From Roseiarcus sp963779095 (lineage in GTDB: Bacteria > Pseudomonadota > Alphaproteobacteria > Rhizobiales > Beijerinckiaceae): a stretch of DNA of 64,000 nt. Every line of letters begins with the position of its first letter. Within the stretch, counting starts at the first letter, position 1. Shown one piece after another: positions 36,295 to 46,349 of this stretch. The stretch spans positions 62,001-126,000 of the forward strand of contig CAVZWU010000020.1 in assembly GCA_963779095.1 (NCBI GenBank). The letters are read 5' to 3'. The position numbers were made by a program, and so were the translations under genes. The notes below the pieces were generated by a model, which was not told the DNA's origin, did no database searches, and was given only the letters and a program-made list of their open reading frames with translations.

Positions 36295-37554
36295 TCAACC
36301 CAGATATTCCATGATGGAGAGCCCGGCGCCGCTCCAGTCGGTGCAGTAGCAAAGGCCATTCTTGTCGACGAACACGTCGGCCGAATGCAGCACGATTGGC
36401 CGGTTCGGCCGCGGATCGACGAGCTTCTTCGGCGCCGGCGGCACGCAGGCCCCGACCTCGACCGGCCTGAACGGATCGGCGATGTCATAGACCCGAACGC
36501 CCGCGTTCTGATAGGTGGCGAAAATCAAGCTCGAGCTCTGGAACGAGCCCGGCCGGTTCTCGTGGATGTTGTGCGGCCCGAAATGGCCGCCGACCGCGAC
36601 ATAGTCCCGGTCGTTCGGCAGCGGGAAGGTCGCGACGCTGATCGGGTTCGACTTGACCTGATTGTCGAACACCCAGATCGGCTTGAAACCGTCCTCCATG
36701 TTGTCGAGCACCGCCTCGTCGAGAACGATCAGCAGATTCCGGTCCGTCAGCGGCAGGCAATTGTGCGTGCCGCCGCCGAACGGCGGCGACCAGACGCGAT
36801 GGACGATGAGCTTCGGATTGGCCTTGTCGGACACGTCGACGCTCGCGAGGCACCCGTCGCGCCAGGCGCAATAGGCGATGTCTTCGGCGACGACCGCGTG
36901 ATGGAGGCCATAGCGGCCGCGTTCGAGCGGCCATTTCGCCGTCTCGCCCGCCGCGAGATTCATGCCGGGCAGCCAGTAGCGGCCGACGATCTCCGGCTTG
37001 GTCGGATCGGCCATGTCGATGATGACGAGGATATAGTCGGAAAAGCCGTCGATCATCGCCGAGGCGTAGGCCCAGCGCCCGCCGACATACCAGATGCGAT
37101 GAAGCCCAGCGCCCTCCACTGGCATGAAGCCGATCTGGCGCGGGGCGTCAGGCTTGGAAATGTCGTAGACCGCCATTCCCGCCGACCAGTCGCGCGCAGC
37201 GCCGGAGACATGCGCGCCATGCGAGCCCGACTGGGGTTTATAGTAGTTGCGCTCGTCCGCCATCTCGGCTTGCGAGAACATGTCGCGGCCGTGCACGAGC
37301 AGCAGGAGGTCGTCGTGAACCTGCAGATGCAGGCTCCACGTATTGGGCGGGTTCTGGACATAGGCGACGGCCTCAGGCTTGCGCGGATCGCGCACGTCGA
37401 TCACCGAAAAGCCCTTCGAGCAGACATGGCCGATATAGGCGTAGCCGTTGCGCACCATGATCTGCTGGCCGTCGGAGCGGCCCGCCTGATCGGAATGCCC
37501 GATCAGGCGCATGTTCTTGGCGTAGCTCGGCTTGAGCGGCTCGGCCGCGGTCAT
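36295..37554 (-). CDS. LVIVD-repeat beta-propeller protein, copy B
   Basis: Intact 419 residues. Repeats of the LVIVD type: KGFSVIDVRDPRKPEAVAYV, DYILVIIDMADPTKPEIVG, CLASVDVSDKANPKLIVHRV and NAGVRVYDIADPFRPVEVG. Conserved histidines are clustered in LHLQVHDDLLLLVHGRDM, GRYGLHHAVVA and GGHFGPHNIHENRPG, which could bind metal. No signal peptide, so probably cytoplasmic. Closely similar to the gene upstream (37565-38820). Last gene of the leftward CUT2 transporter operon. The function of this group is not known to me. Confidence 0.8.
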   Translation of the reverse strand: MTAAEPLKPSYAKNMRLIGHSDQAGRSDGQQIMVRNGYAYIGHVCSKGFSVIDVRDPRKPEAVAYVQNPPNTWSLHLQVHDDLLLLVHGRDMFSQAEMADERNYYKPQSGSHGAHVSGAARDWSAGMAVYDISKPDAPRQIGFMPVEGAGLHRIWYVGGRWAYASAMIDGFSDYILVIIDMADPTKPEIVGRYWLPGMNLAAGETAKWPLERGRYGLHHAVVAEDIAYCAWRDGCLASVDVSDKANPKLIVHRVWSPPFGGGTHNCLPLTDRNLLIVLDEAVLDNMEDGFKPIWVFDNQVKSNPISVATFPLPNDRDYVAVGGHFGPHNIHENRPGSFQSSSLIFATYQNAGVRVYDIADPFRPVEVGACVPPAPKKLVDPRPNRPIVLHSADVFVDKNGLCYCTDWSGAGLSIMEYLG

Positions 37555-37564
37555 GCGCGCGCGC

Positions 37565-38820
37565 TCAGCCCTTGTATTCGACGATGTAGAGGCCGGCGCT
37601 GAAGTCGGTGACGTAGCAGAGCGCGTTCTTGTCGACGAAGACGTCGGCCGAATGCAGGACGATCGGGCGATTCGGCCGCGGGTCGACCCACTTGGCCGGC
37701 GGGGGCGGCACGAAAGCGCCGACTTCCTTCGGCCGGAACTGGTCTTTGATGTCGTACACGCGCAAGCCCGCGTTCTGATAGGTCGAGAAGATCAGTTCCT
37801 CGCTGACGAAGCTTCCAGGCCGGTTCTCATGGACGTTGTGCGGCCCGAAATGACCGCCGACCTTGAGATAGTCCTTGTCGGAGGGGGCAGGGAAGGTCGA
37901 GATGCTGATCGGGTTCGACTTCACCTGGTTGTCGAAGACCCAGATCGGCTTGAACCCGTCCTCCTGATTGTCGAGCACGGTCTCGTCGACGACGACGAGC
38001 AGCTCGCGCTTGGGCAGCGGCAGAGCGTTATGCGTGCCGCCGCCGAACGGCGGCGCCCAGACCTTGTGGACGAGGAGCTTCGGATTGGCCTTGTCCTTGA
38101 CGTCGACGACGGCGAGGCAGGCGTCGCGCCAGCTGCAATAGGCGATGTCGTCGTGAATGATCGCGTGATGGAGGCCGAAACGCCCGTTCTTCGTCGGCCA
38201 GTTCGCCTTCTCGCCGGCCGCGACGTTCATGCCCGGCAGCCAGTATTTCCCGGCCATGACCGGCTTCTTCGGGTCCGCCATGTCGATGGTGATGAGGATG
38301 TAGTCGGAGAAGCCGTCGAGCAGCGCCGAGGCGTAGGCCCAGCGCCCGCCGACATACCACATGCGATGCAGGCCCGTTCCCTCGACCGGCATGAAGCCGA
38401 TCTGCTTCGGGATCGTCGGGCTTGAAGATGTCATAGACCGCCATGCCGGCCGACCAGTTGCGCGCGGCGGCTTCGGGCTTGGCGTGATGATCGACCGAGC
38501 CTTTGTAATAGGCCTTCTCGTCGGCGAGTTCGGCCTGGGCGAACATGTCCTTGTTGTGGATGACCAGCAGAAGGTCGTCGTGCGCCTGCAGGTGAAGCGT
38601 CCAGGTGTTGGGCGGCGCGGCGACGTGCTTGACGTATTTGGGATGGGCGGGGTCGCGGACGTCGATGACGGAAAATCCCTTGGAGAAGATGTGGCCGATA
38701 TAGGCGTAGCCGCGGTGCACCATGATCTGCACGCCGTCGCAGCGCCCGCCCTGATCGCTGTAGCCGACGAGGCGCATGTTCTTGGTCGCGTAGTCGGGTT
38801 TGGGCAGGGTGTCTGGCCAT
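37565..38820 (-). CDS. LVIVD-repeat beta-propeller protein, copy A (frameshifted)
   Basis: About 418 codons, tandem paralog of the 36295 gene with the same length and blocks: KGFSVIDVRDPAHPKYVKHV, LHLQAHDDLLLVIHNKDMF, GRFGLHHAIIHDDIAYC, GGHFGPHNVHENRPG. The N-terminus (LPKPDYATKNMRLVGYSDQG) is joined to the start codon across a change near 38810; another lies near 38415, between YDIFKPDDPE and KQIGFMPVEG. It lies between the binding protein gene and copy B with short gaps, suggesting both propellers are made with the importer. Confidence 0.78.
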
Positions 38821-38960
38821 CGTCGGTCTCCGTGTCGTGCTCATTGAAAAAAGACTAGCGGCGCGCGTCGCGCCCATCGGCGTCGGGCGCATCGTTTCAC
38901 ACAAAGAGGACGCCGCTCAAAGCGCGGCGCCCTCTCGTTGGAACATGTCCGGTCTGGCGG

Positions 38961-40092
38961 CTACTTCACGCCCCAGATCTTCTTGTAGTGTTCCTTGTAG
39001 CCGTTGTCAGGGTCGAAAATGTTCTGCGCGCCGCCGTCCTTGTCGATATTGGCGTTGATGAACAGATGGACGTGCGACACGTAACCGCTCGGGGGCTGCC
39101 CGGCGAAAGCGCGGTTCAGTTCGTCGATCGTCTGCCAGCCCTGAAGGTGAAGAGGCTCGGCCACCGTCGCGAGCTGGTACTGCTTGCCGCGAATGCGCTC
39201 GAACGCCGGCACCGATCCGTCGCCCGCGGAGATCTGCCGCGGATAGCCGGTCGCCGGATCCACGCCCGCCGACTGCAGCGACGGCGCGGAGAAGTCGAAG
39301 TAGAGGTCATTGACGGCGATCGAATAGGTCCACGCCTTGCCGTACTTCGACAGCAGCGAGGTCGTGAGCTGCGGCATGCGGTTGGCGAGGTCGCCGATCG
39401 GCGTGTCCTCGATCGCCAGCACCTTGCAGCCCGCGCAGCCTTCAATCGCCGCCTTTTCCGCATTGGTTTTGGCGGTGGCGATCGCATAGATGCTGTCGGT
39501 GAAGAGGATCACGCCAGCCTTGCCGCCGGAATCGACCACAGCGTAAAGGGCGGAAGCCTTGGCGACCTCGTTCGGGTCGGTGGTGATGTTGGTGAAGACG
39601 TTGGGATTGGCCGTCGATCTTGCCCGGCCCCGGGCCCGAGTGCCAGCCGACGACCTTGATCCCGGCCTTGACCGCCTGTTCGATCGTCGGCGCCTGCTCG
39701 ACCGCGTCAGGGCTGCCGAGAATGATGCCGTCGGGCTTGAGCGCGATCGCCTGGGTCATCGCCGACGTGCGTCCCGGGCACGGAGCCCTGGCCGTCGAGA
39801 ATGCGGAACTCCCAGCCGAGCGCCTTGGCGGCTTCGGCCGCGCCGTCGCCGACGCCTTGCGCGCCGCCGTTGCGCTGATCGGTGGAGACATAGATCACGA
39901 GCTTCTTGCCCTGCGCCTTCGGGCCCGTGGTCGGGCCGTCCCATTTCGTCACCGGCGCGGTCGCCTGGGCGATGTAGTCCTTGGCCGCCTTCATGTAGGC
40001 GTCGTCGTCCGCCGCGCGCGCTCGGCGCGCCCAGTCCCGTCAGCGCGGCGGAAGCCATCAGGCTTCCGGCCACAATGATAAGATTTCGGCAT
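38961..40092 (-). CDS. CUT2 ABC importer periplasmic binding protein (frameshifted)
   Basis: About 377 codons. Signal peptide LIIVAGSLMASAALTGLG (one change just after ATG 40090-40092, another near 40015). Mature start MKAAKDYIAQATAPVTKWDG, then KLVIYVSTDQRNGGAQGVGD, then IALKPDGIILGSPDAVEQAP in a further frame (change near 39780), then WHSGPGPGKIDG, and after a change near 39610 GVILFTDSIYAIATAKTNAE. The long middle resembles binding proteins in carbohydrate CUT2 systems. It is the third gene of the leftward operon after ATPase and permease. Confidence 0.82.
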
Positions 40093-40201
40093 CTGTTCCT
40101 CCCTTACATGACTGCGGGCTCATGGCCCGTCAGGCTGGTTGCTCTCGCGTTTTCCCATGACGGCGTGACCGCGCCGTCCATCCGAAAGGCGAACCCATCA
40201 T

Positions 40202-41280
40202 TCAACCCGGGACCTTTTCGGAATCGTTCTTGGCTTCGCGGTTCAGGGCCCGCGCCGGACGCACGGCGCTGCGCTGGCGCTGAGCGAAGGCGGCGAGCGC
40301 GATCGAGATGACCAGCGTCGCGCCATTGAAAAGAGGTTCGACGAAGAACGCGCCGCCGAGCTGCTGGATGCCGGAGATTCCGACCGCGAGAATCAGCACG
40401 CCGCAGATCGTGCCCCAGATATTGACCCGGCCCGGCTTGATCGTGGTCGAGCCGAGAAACGCGCCGACGAGCGCCGGCAACAGATAATCGAGCCCGACAT
40501 TCGCCTGGCCGATTCTGAGCTTCGCGCCCGAGCACGCAGCCGGCGAAGCCGGTGATCACTCCGGCGGCGACAAATACGCCGATGACATAGGCGCGCACCG
40601 GAATGCCATTGAGCGCGGCGGCCTTCTCGTTGGCGCCGATCGCATAGATGTGGCGTCCGATCGGCAGGCGCTCGCTGACGATCCACAGCACGATCGCCAG
40701 GACGAGGACATAGATCGCCGGAATCGGGATTCCGAAGACCGAGGTCGAGTTGATCGCGAGGAAGCCGGGCGAAAGCGATCCCAACGATCTGGCGCCCATC
40801 CGTGATGCCAGAGCGCGAGCGCATAGAGGATCGTGCCGATGCCGAGCGTGGCGATGAACGAGTCGATCTGCGCCACTTCGACCAGCAAGCCGTTGATGAG
40901 GCCGGTCAACGCCGCCGCAGGCTATGACGATCACGATCGCCAGCGGCCAGGGAACGCCGTACTTCACCTGCAGGCTGATGGCGAGAATGTGCCACATGAC
41001 GATGCCGAAGCCGACGGTGAGATCGATCCGGCCGGCCATCATCGGCAGGGTCGCGGCCAGCGACAGCATCGCGATGATCGCCTTGTCGGCGAGGATCGAG
41101 CGCGCGTTGAGCCAGGTCGGAAACGTGTCGGGAAGCAGCAGCGAGAAAAAGATGATCAGACAGGAGCGTCAGGATGGGCAAGCCATAGACCGACGCGATG
41201 CGCACGATCGCCTGTCCGCGCGTCAGCGTCGCCCATTCCGAACGGGTCGGCTCGAGCGCGTTCGACTTAATGGACTGCAT
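40202..41280 (-). CDS. CUT2 ABC importer permease (frameshifted)
   Basis: About 359 codons spread over several frames (changes near 41160, 40920, 40790 and 40530). Family blocks seen: SLAATLPMMAGRIDLTVGFG, INGLLVEVAQIDSFIATLGI, YVLVLAIVLWIVSERLPIG, YAIGANEKAAALNGIPVRAY (ATPase contact) and LPALVGAFLGSTTIKPGRVN. It has RIDLTVG where most members have IDLSVG. Its start overlaps the end of the ATPase gene by about 14 bases. The number of breaks makes it the worst-damaged gene in the window. Confidence 0.8.
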
Positions 41281-42870
41281 GGGCGCCGCCGGGGCCGCTC
41301 AACGAAGCGCCAAGGAGCGGCTCCGAGCGCCGAACGCTCGCCGAAGCCGCGGCGAGCAGATTCTCGACCGAGAGATCGGCGGCGCCGAGCTCCGCGACCA
41401 CCCGTCCGCGATCGAAGATCAGCGCGCGATGGCAGACCTTCGCCACCTCCTCGAAATCCGTCGATACGATGACGATCGCCGCCCCGGCCTGGAGCGCGAC
41501 ATCGAACAGACGGTAGATCTCGGCCTTGGCCCCGACGTCGACGCCCGCCGTCGGATCCTCGAACACGTAGATCTTCGCGTTGAGGTGCAGCCAGCGCCCG
41601 ACCACCACCTTCTGCTGGTTGCCGCCCGACAGGAACTCGATCGGCAGCGTCGGATCGTTCGGCCGCAACCCGAGCTGGACGCCGCGCTCCCTCGCGGCGC
41701 GATTCTCACGGCCCGGCGAGATGAACGAAAACAGGCTCAAACCGGCCGCGACCGGATTGAGGAACAGGTTCTCGCGCACCGACAAATTCGGCATGATGGA
41801 TTCGCCGACCCGGTCGGCGCAGACCAGATTGATGCCGAGCGCCATCGACTGGCGCGGCGACGAGACGGCGACCTCACGTCCGTCGAGCAGGACGCGTCCC
41901 CCTGTCATCGGCGCGACCCCGAACAACGCCCGCCCGACGCTCTCCTGCCCCGCGCCGCGCAGCCCGACCAGACCGACGATCTCGCCCGAGTGGATCTCGC
42001 ATTCGATCGGCCCGACCTCCGCCACCATGACCGACTGCAGGGCAAGCCGCGGCGAGCCGTGGCGCTCGGGCGGGCGGCGGAAGACCTGCGACGGCTCGCG
42101 TCCGACGATGAGAAGAATCGTTTCGTCCGGCGTCGTCTTGGCGACCTCCCGTTCCCCCGCGACGCGTCCGTCGCGCAGCACGATCATGCGGTCGGCGATC
42201 TCGAACACTTCGTCGAGACGGTGCGAGACATAGATCATCGCGACGCCGCGGGCGCGCAGCCGGCGCAACGCGGAAAACAGCCGGCCACTTCGTCGGCGGG
42301 CAGGCTTGCCGTCGGCTCGTCGAGGACAAGGATCTCGGGCTCGGCCGCGAGCGCGCGGGCGATCGCCACCAGCGACTTTTCCGTGCGGCTCAGATTCTGG
42401 ATGCGCGTGTCGGGATCGATGTCGGCGCCAAGCGCGTCGAGCGCGCGCGCGGCGCGGCGGCGCGCCGCGTCCTGATCGATCAGGCCAAGGCGGCGCGGAA
42501 AGCCAAGCGTCATGCAGATGTTTTCGGCCACCGTCATCCAGTCGATCAGGCCGAGGTCCTGATGGATGAAGGCGATCGGCAAGCGGCGCAGGGCGTGAGT
42601 GACGTCGACGCCGCGAAAGCGGATGCTGCCGGCGTCGAGCGTATAAACGCCGGCCAAAATCTTGATCAGCGTCGACTTGCCCGCGCCGTTCTCGCCCAGG
42701 AGCGCGAGAATCTCGCCGGCGTTGAGGGTCATGCCGACGTCCGCCAGCGCCTCGGTGCCGCCGAAGCTCTTGAAGACGCCTTGCACCTGCAACAGCTCGC
42801 CGGCGTTCGCCGCCTGCGGCCGCCCGTCCGCCGAACCGACCGCGCCGACGACGCGCGCGCCAACCTCCAT
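41267..42870 (-). CDS. CUT2 ABC importer ATPase with two nucleotide-binding domains (frameshifted)
   Basis: About 535 codons, RbsA/MglA size. Domain 1: Walker A LGENGAGKSTLIK, signature-like NLSRTEKSLVAIARAL (a degenerate signature), Walker B EILVLDEPTASLPAD. A change near 42285 follows, then IYVSHRLDEVFEIADRM. Domain 2: degenerate Walker A GLRGAGQESVGRAL, good signature FLSGGNQQKVVVGRWL, and YVFEDPTAGVDVGAK, where E-D replaces the usual D-E. Asymmetric ATP sites are normal in this family. First gene of the leftward operon. Confidence 0.86.
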
Positions 42871-43207
42871 CGACCCGATCCTCCCGCGAAGCGTTCCGCC
42901 CTGGCCGAATTGGCGCGTCCGCCTGACGCGGGCTTCGTCAACACGGCCGAAGCGATTCCGATCTCCGCCAGTGGCCTCCTTGGCCGCGGGGAGAGCGGTT
43001 GGAAGTTCGCTCCGTACTTGCTAGCTAGTGCGGCGAGCTAAGGGCAATTCAATAAGCCTGTCAATCTCGCTCGCCAAAGGCCGCCGCGTCATTTGGGCGC
43101 GCGTCGAGCTTTGACAGCGGGGCGCGCGCGAACGCACCGGCAAACCCGCTCTCACGCAAGACGCCGCGGTCGCTCAACAGGCGACTGATGGGGAGGCCCA
43201 AACGCCT
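42871..43207. other. Regulatory gap between the CUT2 operon and the F420 island
   Basis: About 340 bases with no supported gene. Reading leftward, a TTGACA lies at 43064-43059 (minus strand) with a weak TTAGCT about 17 bases on; this is the likely promoter of the ATPase operon. A 14-base near-palindrome lies at 43016-43029. The 150 bases nearest the Ddn-like gene show nothing recognisable. Confidence 0.4.
43016..43029. promoter_or_regulatory. Palindromic operator candidate upstream of the CUT2 operon
   Basis: ACTTGCTAGCTAGT, a palindrome centred on GCTAGC with one mismatched pair, lies just downstream (for leftward transcription) of the TTGACA at 43059-43064. A LacI- or GntR-type repressor could bind here; no regulator gene adjoins. 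Confidence 0.3.
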
Positions 43208-43673
43208 TCGCTAATGGACAGGGTCCAGCACGACCACCGGGATCTCGCGTTCGGTCTTGAGCGCATAGTCGGCGTAGGGCGGCCAGAATTCGAGCGCCTT
43301 CTTCCACAGTCGCGCGCGTTCGTCGCCCGTCGTCGTCCTCGCCCGCGCCTTCAGCTTCTTGGTCCCGACTTGCACCTCGACGTCAGGATTGGCGAGGAGA
43401 TTGCGATACCACCCGGGATGCTCGGGCGCGCCGCCCTTGGAGGCGACGACGAAGTAGCTGTCGCCCTCCGTTCCGTAAAACAGCGGGAATATGAACTTCT
43501 CGCCGGACTTGCGGCCGGTGGTGGTCAGGAGCAGCGCCGGCGCGGTGATCTCGCCCCGTCCCGGCACGTTTATCTTGTACATCTGCGCCTTCGGCTCCGC
43601 CACTCGCGAGATAGCGGTTGGCGTGCTGGACCTGCCAGTCCGGCAGGTTCGGAGCGAGTTTCGCTTCAGTCAT
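43208..43673 (-). CDS. Deazaflavin (F420)-dependent nitroreductase family protein, Ddn-like (frameshifted)
   Basis: About 154 codons. The start is fixed by a near-perfect Shine-Dalgarno (AAGGAGGACACG, minus strand) before ATG 43673: MTEAKLAPNLPDWQVQHANR. A change near 43610 follows, then MYKINVPGRGEITAPALLLT, TTGRKSGEKFIFPLFYGTEG, SKGGAPEHPGWYRNLLANPD. This is the Ddn split-barrel fold that reduces quinones and nitro compounds using F420H2. It is the left end of the F420 gene group, divergent from the PPOX gene. Confidence 0.85.
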
Positions 43674-43872
43674 CGTGTCCTCCTTCAAACTGCGGGAATA
43701 TAGCGCCGCGCGCCGGGTCGGCCAATGCGGCGGAGCGGCGAGAAACCCAAGCCCGTCGTCGAGAGGTTCGTCTCCGAAGGTCTGAGGCCTCCGTTGCCAT
43801 GTCACGGTCCTGAGGGCACGTTGACGATTCCGGCGGAAGCGCGCGAGAAGCCCACGCGACGAGGAGACAGTC

Positions 43873-44271
43873 ATGGCGGCGATACCCGCGGACTATCTGG
43901 ATTTGCTCCAGCAGAAAAAGGCGTTCGCGAACCTCGCGACGATCATGCCGGACGGGACGCCGCAAGTGACGCCGGTATGGTTCGACTATACGGGTGGAAA
44001 GATCCGGATCAATTCGGCGAAAGGCCGGGTGAAGACGCGCAATATGCAGGAAGGCGCGCCTGTGGCGCTTTCGATCCTCGATCCCGACAATCCCTATCGC
44101 TATATCCAGATCCGCGGCCGGGTCGGGCGCGTGACCGAAGAGGGGGCGTCGGCGCATATCGATTCCCTCGCCAAGAAGTACCTGGGCAAGGACAAGTATC
44201 CCTGGGCCCAGCCTGGCCAGGTCAGGGTCACGTTTGAAATTGAGCCCACCGCCGTGCAGGCCATGAGCTGA
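43873..44271 (+). CDS. PPOX-class F420-dependent enzyme
   Basis: Intact 132 residues behind GAGGAGACAGTC. Split-barrel flavin/deazaflavin fold: FANLATIMPDGTPQVTPVWF, GGKIRINSAKGRVKTRNMQE (deazaflavin phosphate contacts), RYIQIRGRVGRVTEEGA and AKKYLGKDKYPW. This matches the group annotated as PPOX-class F420-dependent oxidoreductases, rather than pyridoxamine phosphate oxidase itself. Members reduce biliverdin or other conjugated substrates with F420H2. The F420 genes around it support that cofactor. Confidence 0.88.
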   Translation: MAAIPADYLDLLQQKKAFANLATIMPDGTPQVTPVWFDYTGGKIRINSAKGRVKTRNMQEGAPVALSILDPDNPYRYIQIRGRVGRVTEEGASAHIDSLAKKYLGKDKYPWAQPGQVRVTFEIEPTAVQAMS

Positions 44272-44277
44272 CCGCTC

Positions 44278-45180
44278 TCACAAGAGGCTCGCGACCGCGT
44301 CGCGGTATCGCGCAAGCGCGCTGAGATGGGCCTGCAACGAGCGCGAGGCGATGCGCTTGTGGTGGTTCCGCTCAAAGGTGGTGTTGAGCGTCACATGAGT
44401 GACGCCCGCGCGCTGCCAGAACTCGAATTCCTCGCGCCAGCTCGCTTCGTCCCCGGCGCCGGTGGAGACCCAGACCTCGAGGCCGATGCTGGCGGGATCG
44501 CGGCCCGCCTCTTTGGCGTAGCCGCGCAGCTTGGCGAAGTCGGCTTGCGCCGCGCGGGCCCGCGGGGTAGGCGTTCATCATCCATCCGTCGCCCCATTTC
44601 GCGATGCGCCGGAGCGTCAGATCATGATGGCCGCCGAACCAGATCGGGATGCGCCGCCCGACCGGCAGCGGATTGATCGCCCGCGTCATCGATGTGATGC
44701 CACTGCCCGTCGAATTTCACATGCGGGCTCGGCCCACAAAGCCTGCATGACCTGCACCTGCTCCTCCGACCGCCGGCCCCGATTGTGAAAATCCTCGTTG
44801 AGGCCGACGAACTCCACTTCGTTCCAGCCGATCCCGATCCCGAGCCGGAACCGGCCGCCGCTCAGCACGTCGAGCGAGGCGGCCTGCTTGGCGACCAGCA
44901 CGGTCTGCCGTTGCGCCAGGATGAGCACTTCTGTCGAGAAGCCGATTCTCGTCGTGCAGCCGCTCAGGAACCCGAACAGGACAAAAGGATCGTGGAAGAG
45001 ATCGGCCGAGGTGTTCCGCGCGCCCCAGTTCGGCCTGCTCGCGGCATTCACGCCCAAAACATGGTCGGGGGCGGCGAGATGATCGTAGCCCGCCGCCTCC
45101 GCCGCCTGCGCGAACACTCGCACCGTGGCGGGATCGCCGCCGATATCGGACAAAGGCAATGTGACGCCGAGTTTCATCAT
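44278..45180 (-). CDS. Luciferase-like (LLM) F420-dependent oxidoreductase (frameshifted)
   Basis: About 300 codons. TIM barrel of the bacterial luciferase superfamily: MKLGVTLPLSDIGGDP, AAGYDHLAAPDHVLG, FSTEVLILAQRQTVLVAKQA, SGGRFRLGIGIGWNEVEF, IPIWFGGHHDLTLRRIAKWG. Changes near 44705 and 44565 separate the C-terminal third (DPASIGLEVWVSTGAGDEAS onward). The start is one of two adjacent ATGs at 45177-45180. Proteins with this opening are usually F420- rather than FMN-dependent, and the neighbourhood agrees. Substrate unknown. Confidence 0.85.
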
Positions 45181-45316
45181 GGCGCTCCCCAACATATCAT
45201 CCCGTGATCGTTCTCCGGACCGTAAGCGAGGACGAACCGTCGCCCTGAGCGATCTCTCTGCGCTATTATGATCCGCCTCGGGCATGCCAAGGCCCATGTC
45301 ATCGGAGAGCGGAGCC

Positions 45317-46349
45317 ATGCTCAAGCTAGGATATAAGGCGTCGGCGGAGCAATTCGGGCCGACGGAATTGCTGCAGTTTTCTCGGCTCGCGGAGCAGTCG
45401 GGCTTCGACTCGGTGTTCATCAGCGACCATTTCCAGCCATGGAAGCATCACGGCGGCCACGCGCCGTTCTCGCTCGCCTGGCTCGGCGCGCTTGGCGCGG
45501 TGACGTCGCGCATCATCATGGGCACGAGCGTGATGACGCCGACCTTTCGCTATCACCCCGCCGTCGTCGCGCAAGCCTTCGCCACGCTCGGGGTGATGTT
45601 TCCCGGGCGGATCGTGCTCGGCGTCGGCACCGGGGAATCGCTGAACGAGGTTCCCTCGACCGGCATGGTCTGGCCCGAGTTCAAGGAGCGGTTCGCGCGT
45701 CTGCGCGAGGCGGTCGACCTTGATGCGCCAGCTCTGGACCGAGGAGCGGGTGACCTTCGAAGGCCAGTATTACCGCACGAAGGACGCAACCATCTATGAC
45801 CGGCCGGCGACGCCCGTTCCGATCTATGTCGCCGCCGCCGGCGCGCTGATCGCGAAATACGCCGGGCGAGCGGGCGACGGGTTGATCTGCACCAGCGGCA
45901 AGGCGCGCGAGCTCTATACCGAGACGATCCTGCCGAAGGTCATGGAGGGGCGGGGCGAGGCCGGCTCGCGCGCGCCCGACTATGCGCGGATGATCGAGGT
46001 CAAGGTCTCGTTCGACACGGATAAGCGGCGCGCGATGGAGGACACGCGCCACTGGGCGGTTCTCGCTCTGACGCCGGAGGAGAAGATCTCCGTCCATAGT
46101 CCGGAAGAGATGGAGCGCCTTGCCGACGGGCTTTCCGCCGAGCGCGCCGCGAGCCGCTGGATCGTCTCGACCGATCCGGACGAGCATGTCGAACGGATCG
46201 GCGAGTACGTCGATCTCGGCTTCGACCATCTGGTCTTTCATGCGCCGGGCCCCGATCAGGAGCGGTTCATCCGCCTCTATGCGGAGCATGTCCTGCCCCG
46301 CCTGCGTCGCCGCTTCGGCGCGCCGAACGAAGCGCGCAGGAGCGCATGA
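45317..46349 (+). CDS. fgd: F420-dependent glucose-6-phosphate dehydrogenase, Fgd-like (frameshifted)
   Basis: About 344 codons. Very close in block structure to mycobacterial Fgd1: LKLGYKASAEQFGP, FISDHFQPWKHHGGHAPFSL, GTSVMTPTFRYHPAVVAQAF, LGVGTGESLNEVP, WPEFKERFARLREAV, YVAAAGALIAKYAGRAGDG, ICTSGKARELYTE, RWIVSTDPDEHVERIGEYVD, LVFHAPGPDQERF. The SDH and GTGES motifs bind F420. One change near 45720 divides it. The enzyme oxidises glucose 6-phosphate and makes F420H2. Its stop overlaps the cofE start (ATGA), so it heads the cofactor operon. A relative with another sugar phosphate substrate is possible. Confidence 0.87.

Noticed and set aside
36385..37602. 405-codon plus-strand open frame opposite LVIVD copy B
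   Set aside because: Mirror frame of the propeller gene; it lacks recognisable motifs, and copy A shows the same minus-strand protein.
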